A DNA stretch of 64,000 bases, from NCBI GenBank assembly GCA_009617715.1, contig VTFK01000123.1, positions 682,001 to 746,000 of the forward strand, read 5' to 3'. Position 1 is the stretch's first letter; each line of letters begins with the position of its first letter. Below are positions 24,030 to 34,919 of the stretch, piece by piece. This DNA comes from Plectrocnemia conspersa. Lineage: Eukaryota; Arthropoda; Insecta; Trichoptera; Polycentropodidae. Both the position numbers and the translations under genes were made by a program. The notes under the pieces were generated by a model. The model was not told the origin of the DNA, searched no databases, and saw nothing but the letters and a program-made list of their open reading frames with translations.

Positions 24030-24130
24030 CATGGTATAGCTAGGGAGGAACGCTCCGGCGGGATTTGCTTGGCGGCGGCATTTTCACGATGGAAGGACCG
24101 CTCATGTAGTGGTTCTTAAACTGAAGCATA
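24030..24130. repeat. Degenerate relative of the 264-bp hAT MITE
   Basis: ATAGCTAGGGAGGAACGC, then TTTGCTTGGCGGCGGCATTT, CACGATGG and GTAGTGGTTCTTAA occur in the same order as in the left half of the MITE at 1326-1589. The outer CAGTGGCG terminus and the right end are not recognisable. A long G-run near 24257-24265 may be the decayed counterpart of the second G-run in the intact copy. Confidence 0.6.
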
Positions 24131-24613
24131 TATTATGTGAAGGGTATGGAGCGTATTTTAGATAGTAGGAGGGTTTAAAGCGGCCGCCTGCCCCGGAAAG
24201 TTTTGGCATATTTAAAACATGCCTTAAGTTAGTTTTTGTATTAGATAATTGTTTTGGTGGGGGGGGGGATTTTCTATAATCAATTCGATTCAAATTATTT
24301 TTAATTTTTATTAATCCAACATTTTTTTTATTTTTTTATGAAAATGGTTTCACTAATCAAAAAGCGCAATTTATAATAAAAAAAACTAAACTAATAACGG
24401 GTAAAAATGAAATTAAATTTTTACTTATTATATTTTTTTTACTAAACTGGTAATATTTTTTTTATTTCCTTCCATGTGTGTGTTATTACGTAATAAATGC
24501 ATATTTCTGATTTATTAAAACGCTTAATATATGTAATCTGTGCTATTAAGATTATTTCGATTAAAAGCATGAAGTCCACCGGCAGGCATAGATTCGGTGC
24601 AAGCATTGACTTA

Positions 24614-24770
24614 TGAGCGCAAGGCGCAAGATTACGAACGCGATATGTGAATTTATAAGTGCATTGCGCAATATTATGAGATCAATTTCGCGAAGAGCGA
24701 AATGAGCGTAAAGCGCAAGATTACGAACGCTAAGCACGAGATTGTGAGCATATAGCGCGAAAAAGCTGCA
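24614..24770. repeat. Degenerate minisatellite, period about 21 bp
   Basis: About seven imperfect units of 19-23 bp can be laid out. Unit 1 is TGAGCGCAAGGCGCAAGATT and a later one TGAGCGTAAAGCGCAAGATT. They are separated by related units such as AGTGCATTGCGCAATATTA and TGAGCATATAGCGCG. It stands out from the surroundings by its GCGC content. There is no open frame, so a coding repeat is unlikely. Confidence 0.65.
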
Positions 24771-24779
24771 GAAATGCCT

Positions 24780-27100
24780 AGATTTTGTATTGTGTTAAGA
24801 CATAATTATAAACATAAAAATGAACCTTGTATTATATATCAATTAATATACAATTATATTAATTTATGAATGTGGCATATGGCTGAAAGGGTTTAGGTTT
24901 ATTTATTATTTTTGTCGCAAAGATATATGTATAGAATTGCTTAAAACGATGGTTTTAATTAGGTTACTTTTATTTATCAAAAGTCTCTTTACATGCATAA
25001 AAATGCAGAAAAACATCGATCGCTCTCATCATGAAAGGGAACCCTAAAATCTACCTCCGGTATACTATCGCTTGCCACGCCACCTACAAGACCTCTGAGG
25101 TTCTTCCACCGATATCATCCCTCCGCCAGCTTCTCCACCACTGCTTTGAGAAAACATCTCGCCCATTCTTGTCGCAATATATAATATAATCTAATAAAAT
25201 TCTCACTAGTTTCCACCTGCGTCTTACTGGCTGCAAAGTCACACCCCTCAGGATTGGAATCCCGAAAACGTCAACAATGAGGAACAAAACTATACATGCT
25301 AGCAAAGAAAATCAATTAGATAATTATATGCAATATATCATTTAAAAAGCAACAATGATAATTTGTATATTTGAACTCACATTTAAATGAATTAAACTTG
25401 TGCTATGCATAGACTTAGACCTTTTTTTAGCTCTCTCAGAAACCAATATTCAACAAAAATTTACGGGATGACTTTTTTTAACTATCCCGGTTTAGAACTT
25501 AATAATTATAGTAAGCCTTGCTATGCGTCATAATTAACTATAAAATGTTATTAAAAGCGTTTTTTAGTTTTATTAACGGAAAAAAATCGACGAGAAACTT
25601 ATGATACTGATTTTATCTCCGTGGTAAAATAAGGTATAATCAATGCCTTTGAAATGTGACGTCAGTGAAGTGTTTAGTTTACTTATTGAAATTTAAAGCA
25701 ATCAGGATAAAACATTCACTTATAGACCAACTTTGGCACCGCCTCTCCAACATGAACAGGATAATAGTATAAAAACAAATTGAGTGTCAAATATACCTGG
25801 GTACATCTAGTCAGCAAGATTAATTTGGAACTTCACTATAAATAGCTTGCCACCATTGGGAACCTTAGACCAATGTGACTAGTTGACAAAATTTGACAGT
25901 CATTTTTGAATGTAAAATCGCGCGCTGAATCAGATAATGAAGTCTAAATTTAAGAATATTTTTTATTCTAAAAAAATTGTTTTTACTTAATTTCAAATAC
26001 CTCCAGTTCTAGTTGGTCGATTGCAAAGTCTATTTTATAGACGGTCAATAGGAAATTCAATTACCTTTAATGACTGTTAAATGTCAAATGTTAAACTAGT
26101 GTGTTTCAAAGCGCCCTAACATAACAGTTAATCTGAACAATTTAAACAATTGCCTGGCTAGCACTATATATTTTAAACAAGTCATCATTTTTTAAACAAA
26201 AAAGCAATTTTAAAAAAAATTAACTTATAAAAGGTTTGTTGTTGCTCATTATACTGTAATAAAATTATCAGTATTTTCCAATACTGTGTATTGTATTTCA
26301 AGTGGAGGGCCATCGTCAGATGCATTAGATATGAATCGCGATCCTTTGTGATGAAGTTATCGCGGGATACATTTTTTTTTAAAGAATTGTTAGTCCATAA
26401 CATAACATGAACTGCCAGCTCAGTGAGAGATCTTCTGATAAAACTGACAAGACAAAATGCTTTTATGTGGCCTTCAATCATTCATCATTCTCCAAAAAAG
26501 TTCGGCCTCAATTCAAATATTTTTTATAAAATACCAGGATGAATCCGTCTCTTGGTAATTTAAATTTTCGTGATCCCTAAGATGCGCAGCAATAATAAGA
26601 GACAAAAAAACTTAAAGGCCACAAATTAGGGACTACCAAAGAAATGATTACTGTTAACTTGAAGGCATTCAATCAATATTGATACACAATAATAACAGCG
26701 AGAGCGTTTGTGTGTGCAATTTGGCGCTTGCGGCGTTTCAACTATGAGCCGCCTCTCGGGCACACGTCACCGAGTGAGACAATATTACAGGGCCGGATCG
26801 GGCGTAATAGCATCGCGTGCCGAACTGACCGCTGGGTACATTTGAGCAATGCAATTACGGCGAATGATAACGCACACATACACACACACAAACACGATAC
26901 AAAACACCAGACTAGAGGGAATGCGGAATGTTGCGAAAATCTGGACTGGTCAAGAGAATTATATCAGTACACAACAGGCCCAAAAATTCCATCGGAATTA
27001 TTAAGGACTAATCCAGGGCAATTTTCCTAATATTCTGAAATATTTTAGTAAGCACACCTTTACTGCATTAATCAAATTGATAATAAAAAAAAATACTGAC
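24780..27100. other. AT-rich intron, no feature seen
   Basis: Short frames at 25084-25305, 26185-26481 and 26710-27030 have no domain or clear splice context. Positions 26690-26900 are GC-richer with an ACACA simple stretch near 26874-26892. Nothing more can be supported. Confidence 0.35.
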
Positions 27101-27109
27101 TATTTTCAC

Positions 27110-27380
27110 TTAATTTCACTGTTCCGTCGATAAAGTGAATACCTTCCATTACGGAATATTCACTTGTATTCTCATTTGAGATATTTTTTGCATCTTTCGC
27201 CACGACAAACATAGTGCACCACATTTATAGACTAATAGAGCACTTTTTCTCAATCCAAAACAGTACAACTTTTGTGTTGAATGGAGCATTAAATTCGAGT
27301 TAGACGCATGTTTATGGTCAATAGCGGTTTTAAGGCAGGTATACGACAGGATATGAACTAAGGTTCTTGATATATACGAT
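27110..27380 (-). pseudogene. Tc1-like transposase relic, copy 2
   Basis: The minus strand reads YSVMEGIHFIDGTVK, matching the YSGMVGIHFID block of the relic at 12690-13030. The remaining stretch is homologous at nucleotide level, with shared TTTTGTGTTGAATGGAGCAT and TTAGACGCA blocks. It is short and interrupted. The related hairpin block TATGACCGAAATTCGCAGAA lies about 270 bp further on the plus side, near 27648, repeating the arrangement at 12434-12564. Confidence 0.65.
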
Positions 27381-27689
27381 TCTTTGAATTATTTACCCGA
27401 TTTTCAAATATATAAATGTTCGTTTATGCTATCTAACAAAATTTAAAAAAAACTTAAAATGAAACAATTTGTATATTTGTGCAACACAGGTTTTTTTAGA
27501 CTAGTGGAGCTCCAAAATCCACGGTCCTTTATGCGCCTTTATTTAGTTTCGAAATGCAAAATACTGAGACGCTTGTTCTCAACAAAAAAAATGCTTTTAC
27601 GCCTTCAAAAAATATGTATGAATAGAATGTTCATCGGCGGTATCTACTATGACCGAAATTCGCAGAATTCGTTCGTTGAACGCATATAT

Positions 27690-29290
27690 CAAAAATAGAT
27701 ATGCGTCGCAAAATTTTGTAAAGTACGTTTACGTTTTTTTATTTACTATTTTAAGAAGCAAATATATGTATATATAATTCGTTCCAAATATTATTAGCTA
27801 TTATATGTACAATAATTCGATAAAATTATGTTTTTAAAATGCTTAAGCAATTTTGCTGAATTAATTCAATTCTGGTGATTTGAAGTATGTAATAATAAAA
27901 TAAGCATTTTCCTTTTAAAGCTCTCACTGAACAGTAGTAATTCGCACAGCATTGTGTTATGCATATTTTATAAAATTTAAAAAGTTTTTAACGACTATGA
28001 AAGTAATTATTGATTAATTAAAATTATTATTTTTAATTAAATACTATTTTACAGGCAATAAATTGATTTTTTGCATTAATTGGTTAAGTAAATTAAAATC
28101 GGTATAAACGAGGAAATTTTTTTTATTCAATATTCGAATAATTGAGAACGTATTAACTAAACCACATTTAGGGTAGGTCACATTTAAATAATTATTAAAT
28201 GTTTCACTAATACTTAACGGTAATTTTCACTAAGGGTAGTTATTTATATACTGAACATTTTTTAAAGTCATTATAATTTTTAACCAATTTCTAAATATTT
28301 GTTATTGTTATCAGGGCTTCAAATCGTTATTTTTTTCATTCATTTTTAAATATTTTTTATTTGTATTAAAAAATATTTTCTACTATAATTTAGAAAATTT
28401 TGTTTCATACAACATGAATTTATAATATAATATAAATAATAGTCAATTTAAACTGAATTTTCTATATTTTTAATATTTAAGTTTTCGGTTCTGTTCCGGT
28501 TCGAATTAGTTATCAAGTTTTTAAATTCAAATAGAAAACAATAGCTCAACAGGAACGCTGAATGATGCTATTTAGCTATTTTTAGTATTAATAGTGTTTC
28601 AAACGTTGTTTGTAAACAACTATAAAACAGTACCATATCACGATTTTAATATAATATAATATTGTAATGGCGTCGTTAAAATTACTATCGACTATGTAAA
28701 ACTCACAATTTACGAGCCAAGCCGTGTTGTAATATATTTATATTTTCAAAGCGAAGAATACAGAGTAGTCTCGGAAGGATAATAAACACAGAGAGAGAGA
28801 GAGACTACATATCCTCACGACGAAACGAATGGGTATTTAATGGGCCGGAGGTGCATTTGCCAGACTACTTTTTACTTAGAAGAAGCAGCGATTACATTTG
28901 TTTACAATGTTGAAGGCGAAACAATCGATTGCAAAGAAGTTCGAAACGGGTCCGCGTGGGATAGTTGCAGAAACCGAGTGGCCTCAAATTATAACAAGGT
29001 ATACCTGTTATTGTATCCTATGGGAATTGATGCTTCGCTTGCTTGCACCGAAGCGTAGCCAATCTTTGAGATTCACTGCTGTAATAATTGATGATAAAAT
29101 TAACACAATCAAAACTGCAATGAAGCCTCATATATCTGTGGTCTTTTTATTTGATATTTATATTTTCTGTTTAAAATGCATCCATTATATAGAGCAGCGT
29201 TTCCCAATTCAATTATATCACATTTTATATTTTGTAAAGCATAACATAACGCTTGAAATGCTCTGAAAAGTCTGCCACCACATTTTCTAA
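27690..29290. other. Very AT-rich intron; GA-repeat near 28790
   Basis: Positions 27690-28780 are extremely AT-rich with no feature. A short (GA)n run is at about 28790-28804. The overlapping frames at 28840-29058 and 28898-29266 are open, but I recognise no domain and see no strong splice context. Confidence 0.35.
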
Positions 29291-29299
29291 ATGAAGAGG

Positions 29300-29475
29300 G
29301 TAGTAACTTGAAATAGAAAATAAGCGTTAAATACCTAGGCTTACATCTGGACTTCAAGCTTGAATTTAGTAAAATATTTTGGAACTTCGCTCGCCGTAAG
29401 GGCTCGACGCCATTGCGGCCTTTAGTCCAATATTTAATAGAAAGAGCGCGTTAACAATGAAAAATCTATTAACAA
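29300..29475 (+). pseudogene. LINE reverse-transcriptase relic, 5' part (split by piggyBac)
   Basis: The plus strand reads VKYLGLHLDFKLEFSK, then, with a frame change, LRPLVQYLIERARVNNEKSI. These match the conserved VKYLG..LDR.L.W.. block and the following LYPLL.R.S.L...NK.L segment in Jockey/CR1-type LINE polymerases. The next expected block, YK..LRPILTYA.PVW, appears after the piggyBac element, at 30506-30560. The relic is dead; RT motifs upstream of VKYLG were not found. Confidence 0.7.
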
Positions 29476-29479
29476 TTAA

Positions 29480-30505
29480 CCCTTTGCACTCGTAATCGTT
29501 TTCGTACTTGGTATGTCGCCAGCTCAGGAAAAATGAAAAATGTTAAATTCTTTTTTAAAATTAAAATTATATACGTAGAGCATAAATATAAATAAACTAA
29601 TACCAAAAACGAAGAAATCAGAACAAATACTTAAATTTCTCTAAATTATATTTTTTTTTTGGTTCTCTCAAGGACAATTAGTTGACAATCAATAGGTTGT
29701 ATACAGTTTGCGGGAACTTGGGGCCCAGGACATTTATCACTTGGTGGAAATATTGCTATTTTTAAGGTACATTGTCATTACTAGTTATTATTCTCCAATT
29801 TTCTGATGTGGTGTGATTTGTTTGAGGTATCGTTTTTTTTCGATATTATTTTAATTGCCTGTATTCCACCTTCGATTCAAGGCAACATGCCTAATTTCGA
29901 CGTTACTTTCTTTACTATCATCATTGGAAGATGAAAAATCAAACATGAAATCCTCCCCATCACTATCATTACAAAACATATTATCATTACAATCACTATA
30001 TTCAGCGATAGCACTGTTTTTTTTACAATAAAATTAAAAAAAATTTCACAATGAAATTTTGAAAAAATAAGTAATTAAAACAAAAGTATTAATCACTATA
30101 GTCTTACTTAGACACAAATTATGGACACCCGAGATCCTGTCGAAAACCCAATAGGCAATAAAAACGTCACCCACGCGTGTTTACCGAAGGACGATCGCCA
30201 ACCATTGCCTTCAGAGAAATCTACGGCACATCTGCATTTAAATTTAGTCATCAAAAAAACCCCGACTTATCGCGATAAATGAGCTCTCCCCGGCTTGATT
30301 CAAGTAAAAATGATATTTTTTTGATAAGATATGCTTCTTGAAACTCTTGTCTACAACACTGCAAAAACACCATTCAAAACATGCTCAGGAAATACCCAAA
30401 AATCAACGTTATATTTCATTAATTGAAATGGTGCGCCTGACGCACCCTACGAGTAATATAGAGCAAAGCGATGGTGCGTCTCACGCACCTTACGAGCGGA
30501 AAGGG
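29480..30505 (-). mobile_element. Defective 1026-bp piggyBac element in a LINE relic
   Basis: Flanked by TTAA at 29476-29479 and 30506-30509, the piggyBac target duplication. Ends are CCCTTTGCACTCGTAA and, from the other side, CCCTTTCCGCTCGTAA. Minus-strand coding remnants fit the N-terminal part of a piggyBac transposase: an acidic stretch at about 29890-30020 (YSDCNDNMFCNDSDGEDFM) and, further on, FPPSDKCPGPQVPANCI near 29702-29750. The DDE catalytic core is missing, so this is an internally deleted, non-autonomous copy. Subterminal GGTGCGYCTSACGCACC palindromic blocks occur at the right end. LINE reading resumes directly after the right TTAA. Confidence 0.85.
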
Positions 30506-30560
30506 TTAATTAGACCAATTTTAACATATGCCCGCCCGGTATTAAATTGTAAAAGTATTT
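30506..30560 (+). pseudogene. LINE reverse-transcriptase relic, 3' part
   Basis: Immediately after the piggyBac right TTAA, the plus strand reads LIRPILTYARPVLN. This is the YK.LIRPILTYA.PVW block that in Jockey-type polymerases follows the sequence seen at 29300-29475. The relic continues only a short way before becoming unrecognisable. Confidence 0.7.
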
Positions 30561-30609
30561 TGTTTAATTATAACCCCCAAAGTTTTATTTCATAATCTTA
30601 TTATTTTAA

Positions 30610-32454
30610 AAAAAAATTGTAAACATGAAAATAAATCTAAACCAGTAGCGTGTTTAATAGCATGTACATATAATACATATATTTATATTGTTGAAATAAA
30701 CGTATTAAAAAAAAATGTATCCAACTACTATTTGATATGTATTTTACATGTGAGGCATTTTATCAGATTAGAATCAAAGTATTACAGCACAACTATATTG
30801 AAAACTGTTTTGAATCTACTTTCAAGCCCAATATGATTTTATGCATTGTATAGAAAACGTTTAATAGCTCTGATACGTTATGAAGCTACTTTTATCAATG
30901 ACTAAATTATTTTATAAATATGTAAATTCAAAACAAGCATTGGCTTTGATTACACAACAAAAGATAGCAGTTGCACTCCATATATGGCACTAATACATCA
31001 CGATTGAAATAAATTGCAGTTTAATATCGCACAATCTTCTATTACGCGGATCAAAGCAACACTACACTTTGATCCCATCGCTTATCGAATTACAAGTCCG
31101 ATTAATAAACACAAGGTTAAAATAAAAGCAAAGCAGTCGATCCGGCGCCGAAAGTTAAATAATTAAACTTCACATATAGCACAAACTTTCAAGCACATAG
31201 TATCACGTGTGTACATAAGAGAAGCGGCGGGCGCCGACGTCGATAAATCATCGAAAGAACACAGGTGCATTCGATTGGCAGCGAAAAATGTACCATAAAG
31301 AGAGAGAGAAAGAGAGCTTTCCGATCAAAGCTACATTACGGCGGCAAAGTTTTAAAAGCTGTCGTAAAGCGAGTGCAGTCGTATAGTGCCTACGCTAAAC
31401 GAGGTAAAATGTCTAAACGAAAAAAACGGCACGCGCGTGCGATCGAATTAGCGCTAATGTGTGAAAAAGTTGAATCATATATAGATTGAAATCGCAGTGT
31501 CGTGGATTAGTGTTAAGTTGGGCTTAACAGGTTCAAATTGATATGTTCGTGTTAGTGTTTTTATTGTATTGATTGATGTTATAATTAAAATGTTCCGCTT
31601 TTGGAACTGAGACTCGACAGGCGCTTCAGATATCGGATAAATTTCTTTCAAAGAAAAAACGTATTTATAACGTTGGCGAAAAATAGAACAAGATCGGATC
31701 ATATTCAGTGATATAATAATATAATGATAAGAAAATAATATTAGGCATAAGATACATTTGAGGATAGGAAAGTGTAACCAAAATTAGTAAATTTTTCTAT
31801 TACTTAAGATTCATCGATAATTTACTCTTAGTATTTTTTGTTTAATCCAACCGAAAGAATATTTTTAAAACACGTGCAGACAAAAAACAAAAGTGCGCCA
31901 ACAAAATCGCGAGCCGACATACGAGCGTATGACAAAGAAATGAAGTACTTTAAAAAAATACCAAAATTGTCGCATCCGTCTCGAAAAGTACAGTAAAAAT
32001 GTAAGTAAATATATATGTTACAGGGAAAGTGTAAATTTCGGAAATGCATACATTAACTTGTCAATGTATGCACCATTAAATCCCTTCAGTTACAATGTAA
32101 CTAGGTATTGTTTGGTGTCACTATTCGGTGTTTGTCCGAGTATTCAAAATTAAATAATTTATATATATATTAGGTATTTAAATCATTCATGTGAGATAAT
32201 TTGTTGTCAATTTATATAATCCTTCTATTAATGATGCGTAGTTTAAATGTATACAAATATTATTATGATCAAAAATACACAACTTTGCAAAATATCCGTA
32301 CGTAGCTTTCGCATGTCTGCATGCACGAATGTCTGATTTAGACTGATTTAAATCAACGATTTTCAACCATCGTTTTGTGGACTAAAAATATTTCGTCACC
32401 GAATGAAGACGAAAGCCGTGCATTCGCATGCATGCTCAGAAATGCGTATGTTCG
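30610..32454. other. AT-rich intron; basic-rich open frame at 31265-31489 not supported
   Basis: Positions 31130-31480 are GC-richer. The plus frame there encodes a Lys/Arg-rich 74-residue peptide without a recognised domain, probably composition. At 32300-32450 an imperfect inverted repeat (GCTTTCGCATG.. CATGCG..) surrounds a TTTTCAACCATCG block and may be a decayed hAT-like MITE. No exon was identified. Confidence 0.35.
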
Positions 32455-32456
32455 TA

Positions 32457-33160
32457 TAGTCCATCCGAGATGTTAACGCTCATCATCGTTGTGTTGGAAA
32501 TAAGGGTGCGCGTACGCATGCATGCATACATATACAGTTTTACACCAATAGGAGAACGTTAAAAATACTAAATTAGGGTTGAAAATTGAATTAAAAATCA
32601 TAATGTGCTATAGTTTTATTATAAATTATTGTCATGTTGTGTAATTTTGTTTTCAATAATTCATGGAATATTCTATTGGTATTTTTTTAATATTATATTA
32701 AACAGATATTCAACCAGGAGAGTTATTCCAAAACTTCTATCATGTTTTTGAGTTAAATATGTATATAAATAAACAAACTAAGAAAGTGATATTTTACATT
32801 TTCCTCAAGAAATTAAATTAAAAAAAGAAAAATTAATTGAACGTGTAATTTGACATTGAACGTGTAGGCATGGCGAACCTTTTTGGGTTGGTTCCACCCA
32901 AATATTATCGATTGTTTAGCGTCACCAAGATAGAAATTTTTTTTTTTTTAAAAACGATTGTCGTTTATCTTAGAAAACATTTGATAATTAATAAAATGAA
33001 ATAAATAATAAGCGGATTATTTAATCAAGATTTTAGTTTCTTAAATTTAAATTAAAAAAAATATTTTTTGAACTTGGAAATCGTTCGGCAACTGTATCAG
33101 GCGCGTGTAAACGCCCCATTAACCATTATTACGATGAGCGTTCACATCTTGGACGGACTG
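32457..33160. mobile_element. TA-flanked MITE, copy 4 (inverted, interrupted)
   Basis: In reverse orientation to copies 1-3. It starts TA-TAGTCCATCCGAGATGTTA (TA at 32455-32456) and ends CACATCTTGGACGGACTG-TA (TA at 33161-33162). The family core is intact up to about 32850. About 260 bp of unrelated AT-rich sequence then intervenes, starting with AGGCATGGCGAACCTTTTTG, a hAT-like terminus, before the MITE resumes near 33121. A block GTAAACGCCCCATTA occurs at both 33107-33121 and 33168-33182, around the MITE end. Confidence 0.75.
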
Positions 33161-33164
33161 TACG

Positions 33165-34660
33165 CGCGTAAACGCCCCATTACATAGCATATGGAAAGAT
33201 GGAGCTTTTCAAAAATGTGATTAATTAAGTAAAATAACGATTTTTTTTCCTACGAAAAGTGATTCTACTATCATGATATCGTTATCTATTAGATTAATAC
33301 AGATTTTTTTTTAAAAAAAAAAATATGTACTTTATCAAAATTTAACATCATTAATTACACCATCGATAAGTTAATGTTCTGGTTGTTTTAAGAATGTATT
33401 ACTAGTCATGCAACGGATACGCCTCGCACAACATAGATAACTATAATGACTTTACAATGATTTTCGATGCTAAATATTTAATTTGAGAAACTTGATTAAC
33501 TGTTTTATATATATATATTTATGTATAAATAGTTCATTCTTATTTCAACAACAATGTAACAAATGATTTCTATTGCATATTTTATCATCGCCTTTCTTTC
33601 TGATTTCTGGTTTAATCTATAAAAATATTATCAATGTACGAAAAATATTATCTTTGAACCTTTCTTAAATAAAGTAGCAATTCATCAGAAAAAAATGCGG
33701 CTTAATATTTTTTATGTCCAAAGCAATTATTTTAATATCACAGCTTAGAAATACTAAAGAATATCAATTAAATAGTATCACATTATTTGTTGAAGCCCTA
33801 AAATTCATGATTTTTTATTTAATATTTTATAAGGAGGAGATGGATAATATGAGAAATTAGGCTTAAAAATTTGACTACCCCTGTTATAAAGGCAAATTCG
33901 ATAGAAAAATATTAAATTTAATGTGCGATTTATTTTTATTATATACCGCAATTGATGCAGTCGTTGCGAAATCAGTTATAACGACCTCAGAGCAATCAAC
34001 TGATTCATATTTTAGCAAAACATCATCTATCGTCATCGCATAAAGCAGACCTTTGCACCTATATCATCCGAGAGAAAACGTTGCTCTCCGGCCGTTCCTT
34101 GGCCACTTCTGGCGCGATGCTCGTCGCACAAAGACGAACAGGACGTCAAAGGAAACGCGCGGCATAAAAGAATATTACTACGTATCCTCCGAGGTCCTTT
34201 GATAAGAATCTGTCGTGCCACGGTTTCATTGTCGCCCGACGGAGATCATAGTCGCGTATAAATCACGTCACAGACGAACATAATATTCAACGACGGCAAA
34301 AAAAAAGAACACAGAAAAACTCGGTTATTATGTATTATATATATATAGGTATAATATATTATTGTGAATTCACAACACATCACAACTTTCAATAATATAA
34401 GGACGGTTTTATGATGCGATAAATTTTAGAAAGAACAATTAATCCTGTATCACAATTTAAATATATCTATAATCCTTCACTGTATTTTTCTGAATTTATT
34501 TAGAGGCATGACTATATTGTTTTTGAGTGGTTAAAAATGCGATTGATCGTCAGCTTTCGTGAAAATATTTATAAAAATTTAATGCCTAATCGTTTTGATA
34601 AAAAAATTATATATTTGTGTAGTTATTGTGGCGAAAAATATTTTTTCAAGCAAATGTGTG
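33165..34660. other. AT-rich intron; GC-raised patch at 34030-34270
   Basis: Only the patch at 34030-34270 departs from the AT-rich background. The minus frame there (34033-34221) has no domain. I see no terminal repeats or splice-flanked coding block. Confidence 0.35.
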
Positions 34661-34669
34661 AAATCCAGA

Positions 34670-34770
34670 GAGACAAATGATCTGGAGTTGCTTCTTATAT
34701 TCCGGAATGGAAAGTATCCACTTCATCGACGGACTAGTGAAAGCAGTAGATTATAAAATTAATTGTCATC
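34670..34770 (+). pseudogene. Tc1-like transposase relic, copy 3
   Basis: The start of the frame at 34677 reads MIWSCFLYSGMESIHFIDGL, matching the MVWGCFSYSG.G.IHFIDG block of Tc1-type transposases and the relics at 12690-13030 and 27110-27380. The homology fades after about 30 residues, although the frame stays open to 34916. The remaining 50 residues have no recognisable content. Non-functional. Confidence 0.65.
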
Positions 34771-34919
34771 CCTTCGATGGAAAAGCACGTGAGCTCAAAT
34801 TTAGACTGCAACTTCATGCATGTTTTTACACTTTGTCATCGTGTAAAAATAATCAAATAAGAAGTAAAAATGCGATTAAGAAAAAGTTGAATAAAAAAAT
34901 AATACTAATAGGATAAACG

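Noticed and set aside
24600..24780. CRISPR-like or coding repeat array
   Set aside because: Units are degenerate, directly abutting and variable in length; there are no spacers and no open frame.
31265..31489. Small Lys/Arg-rich protein gene
   Set aside because: No family recognised, no splice or promoter context, and the composition can arise from the local AAAAGAG-rich sequence.
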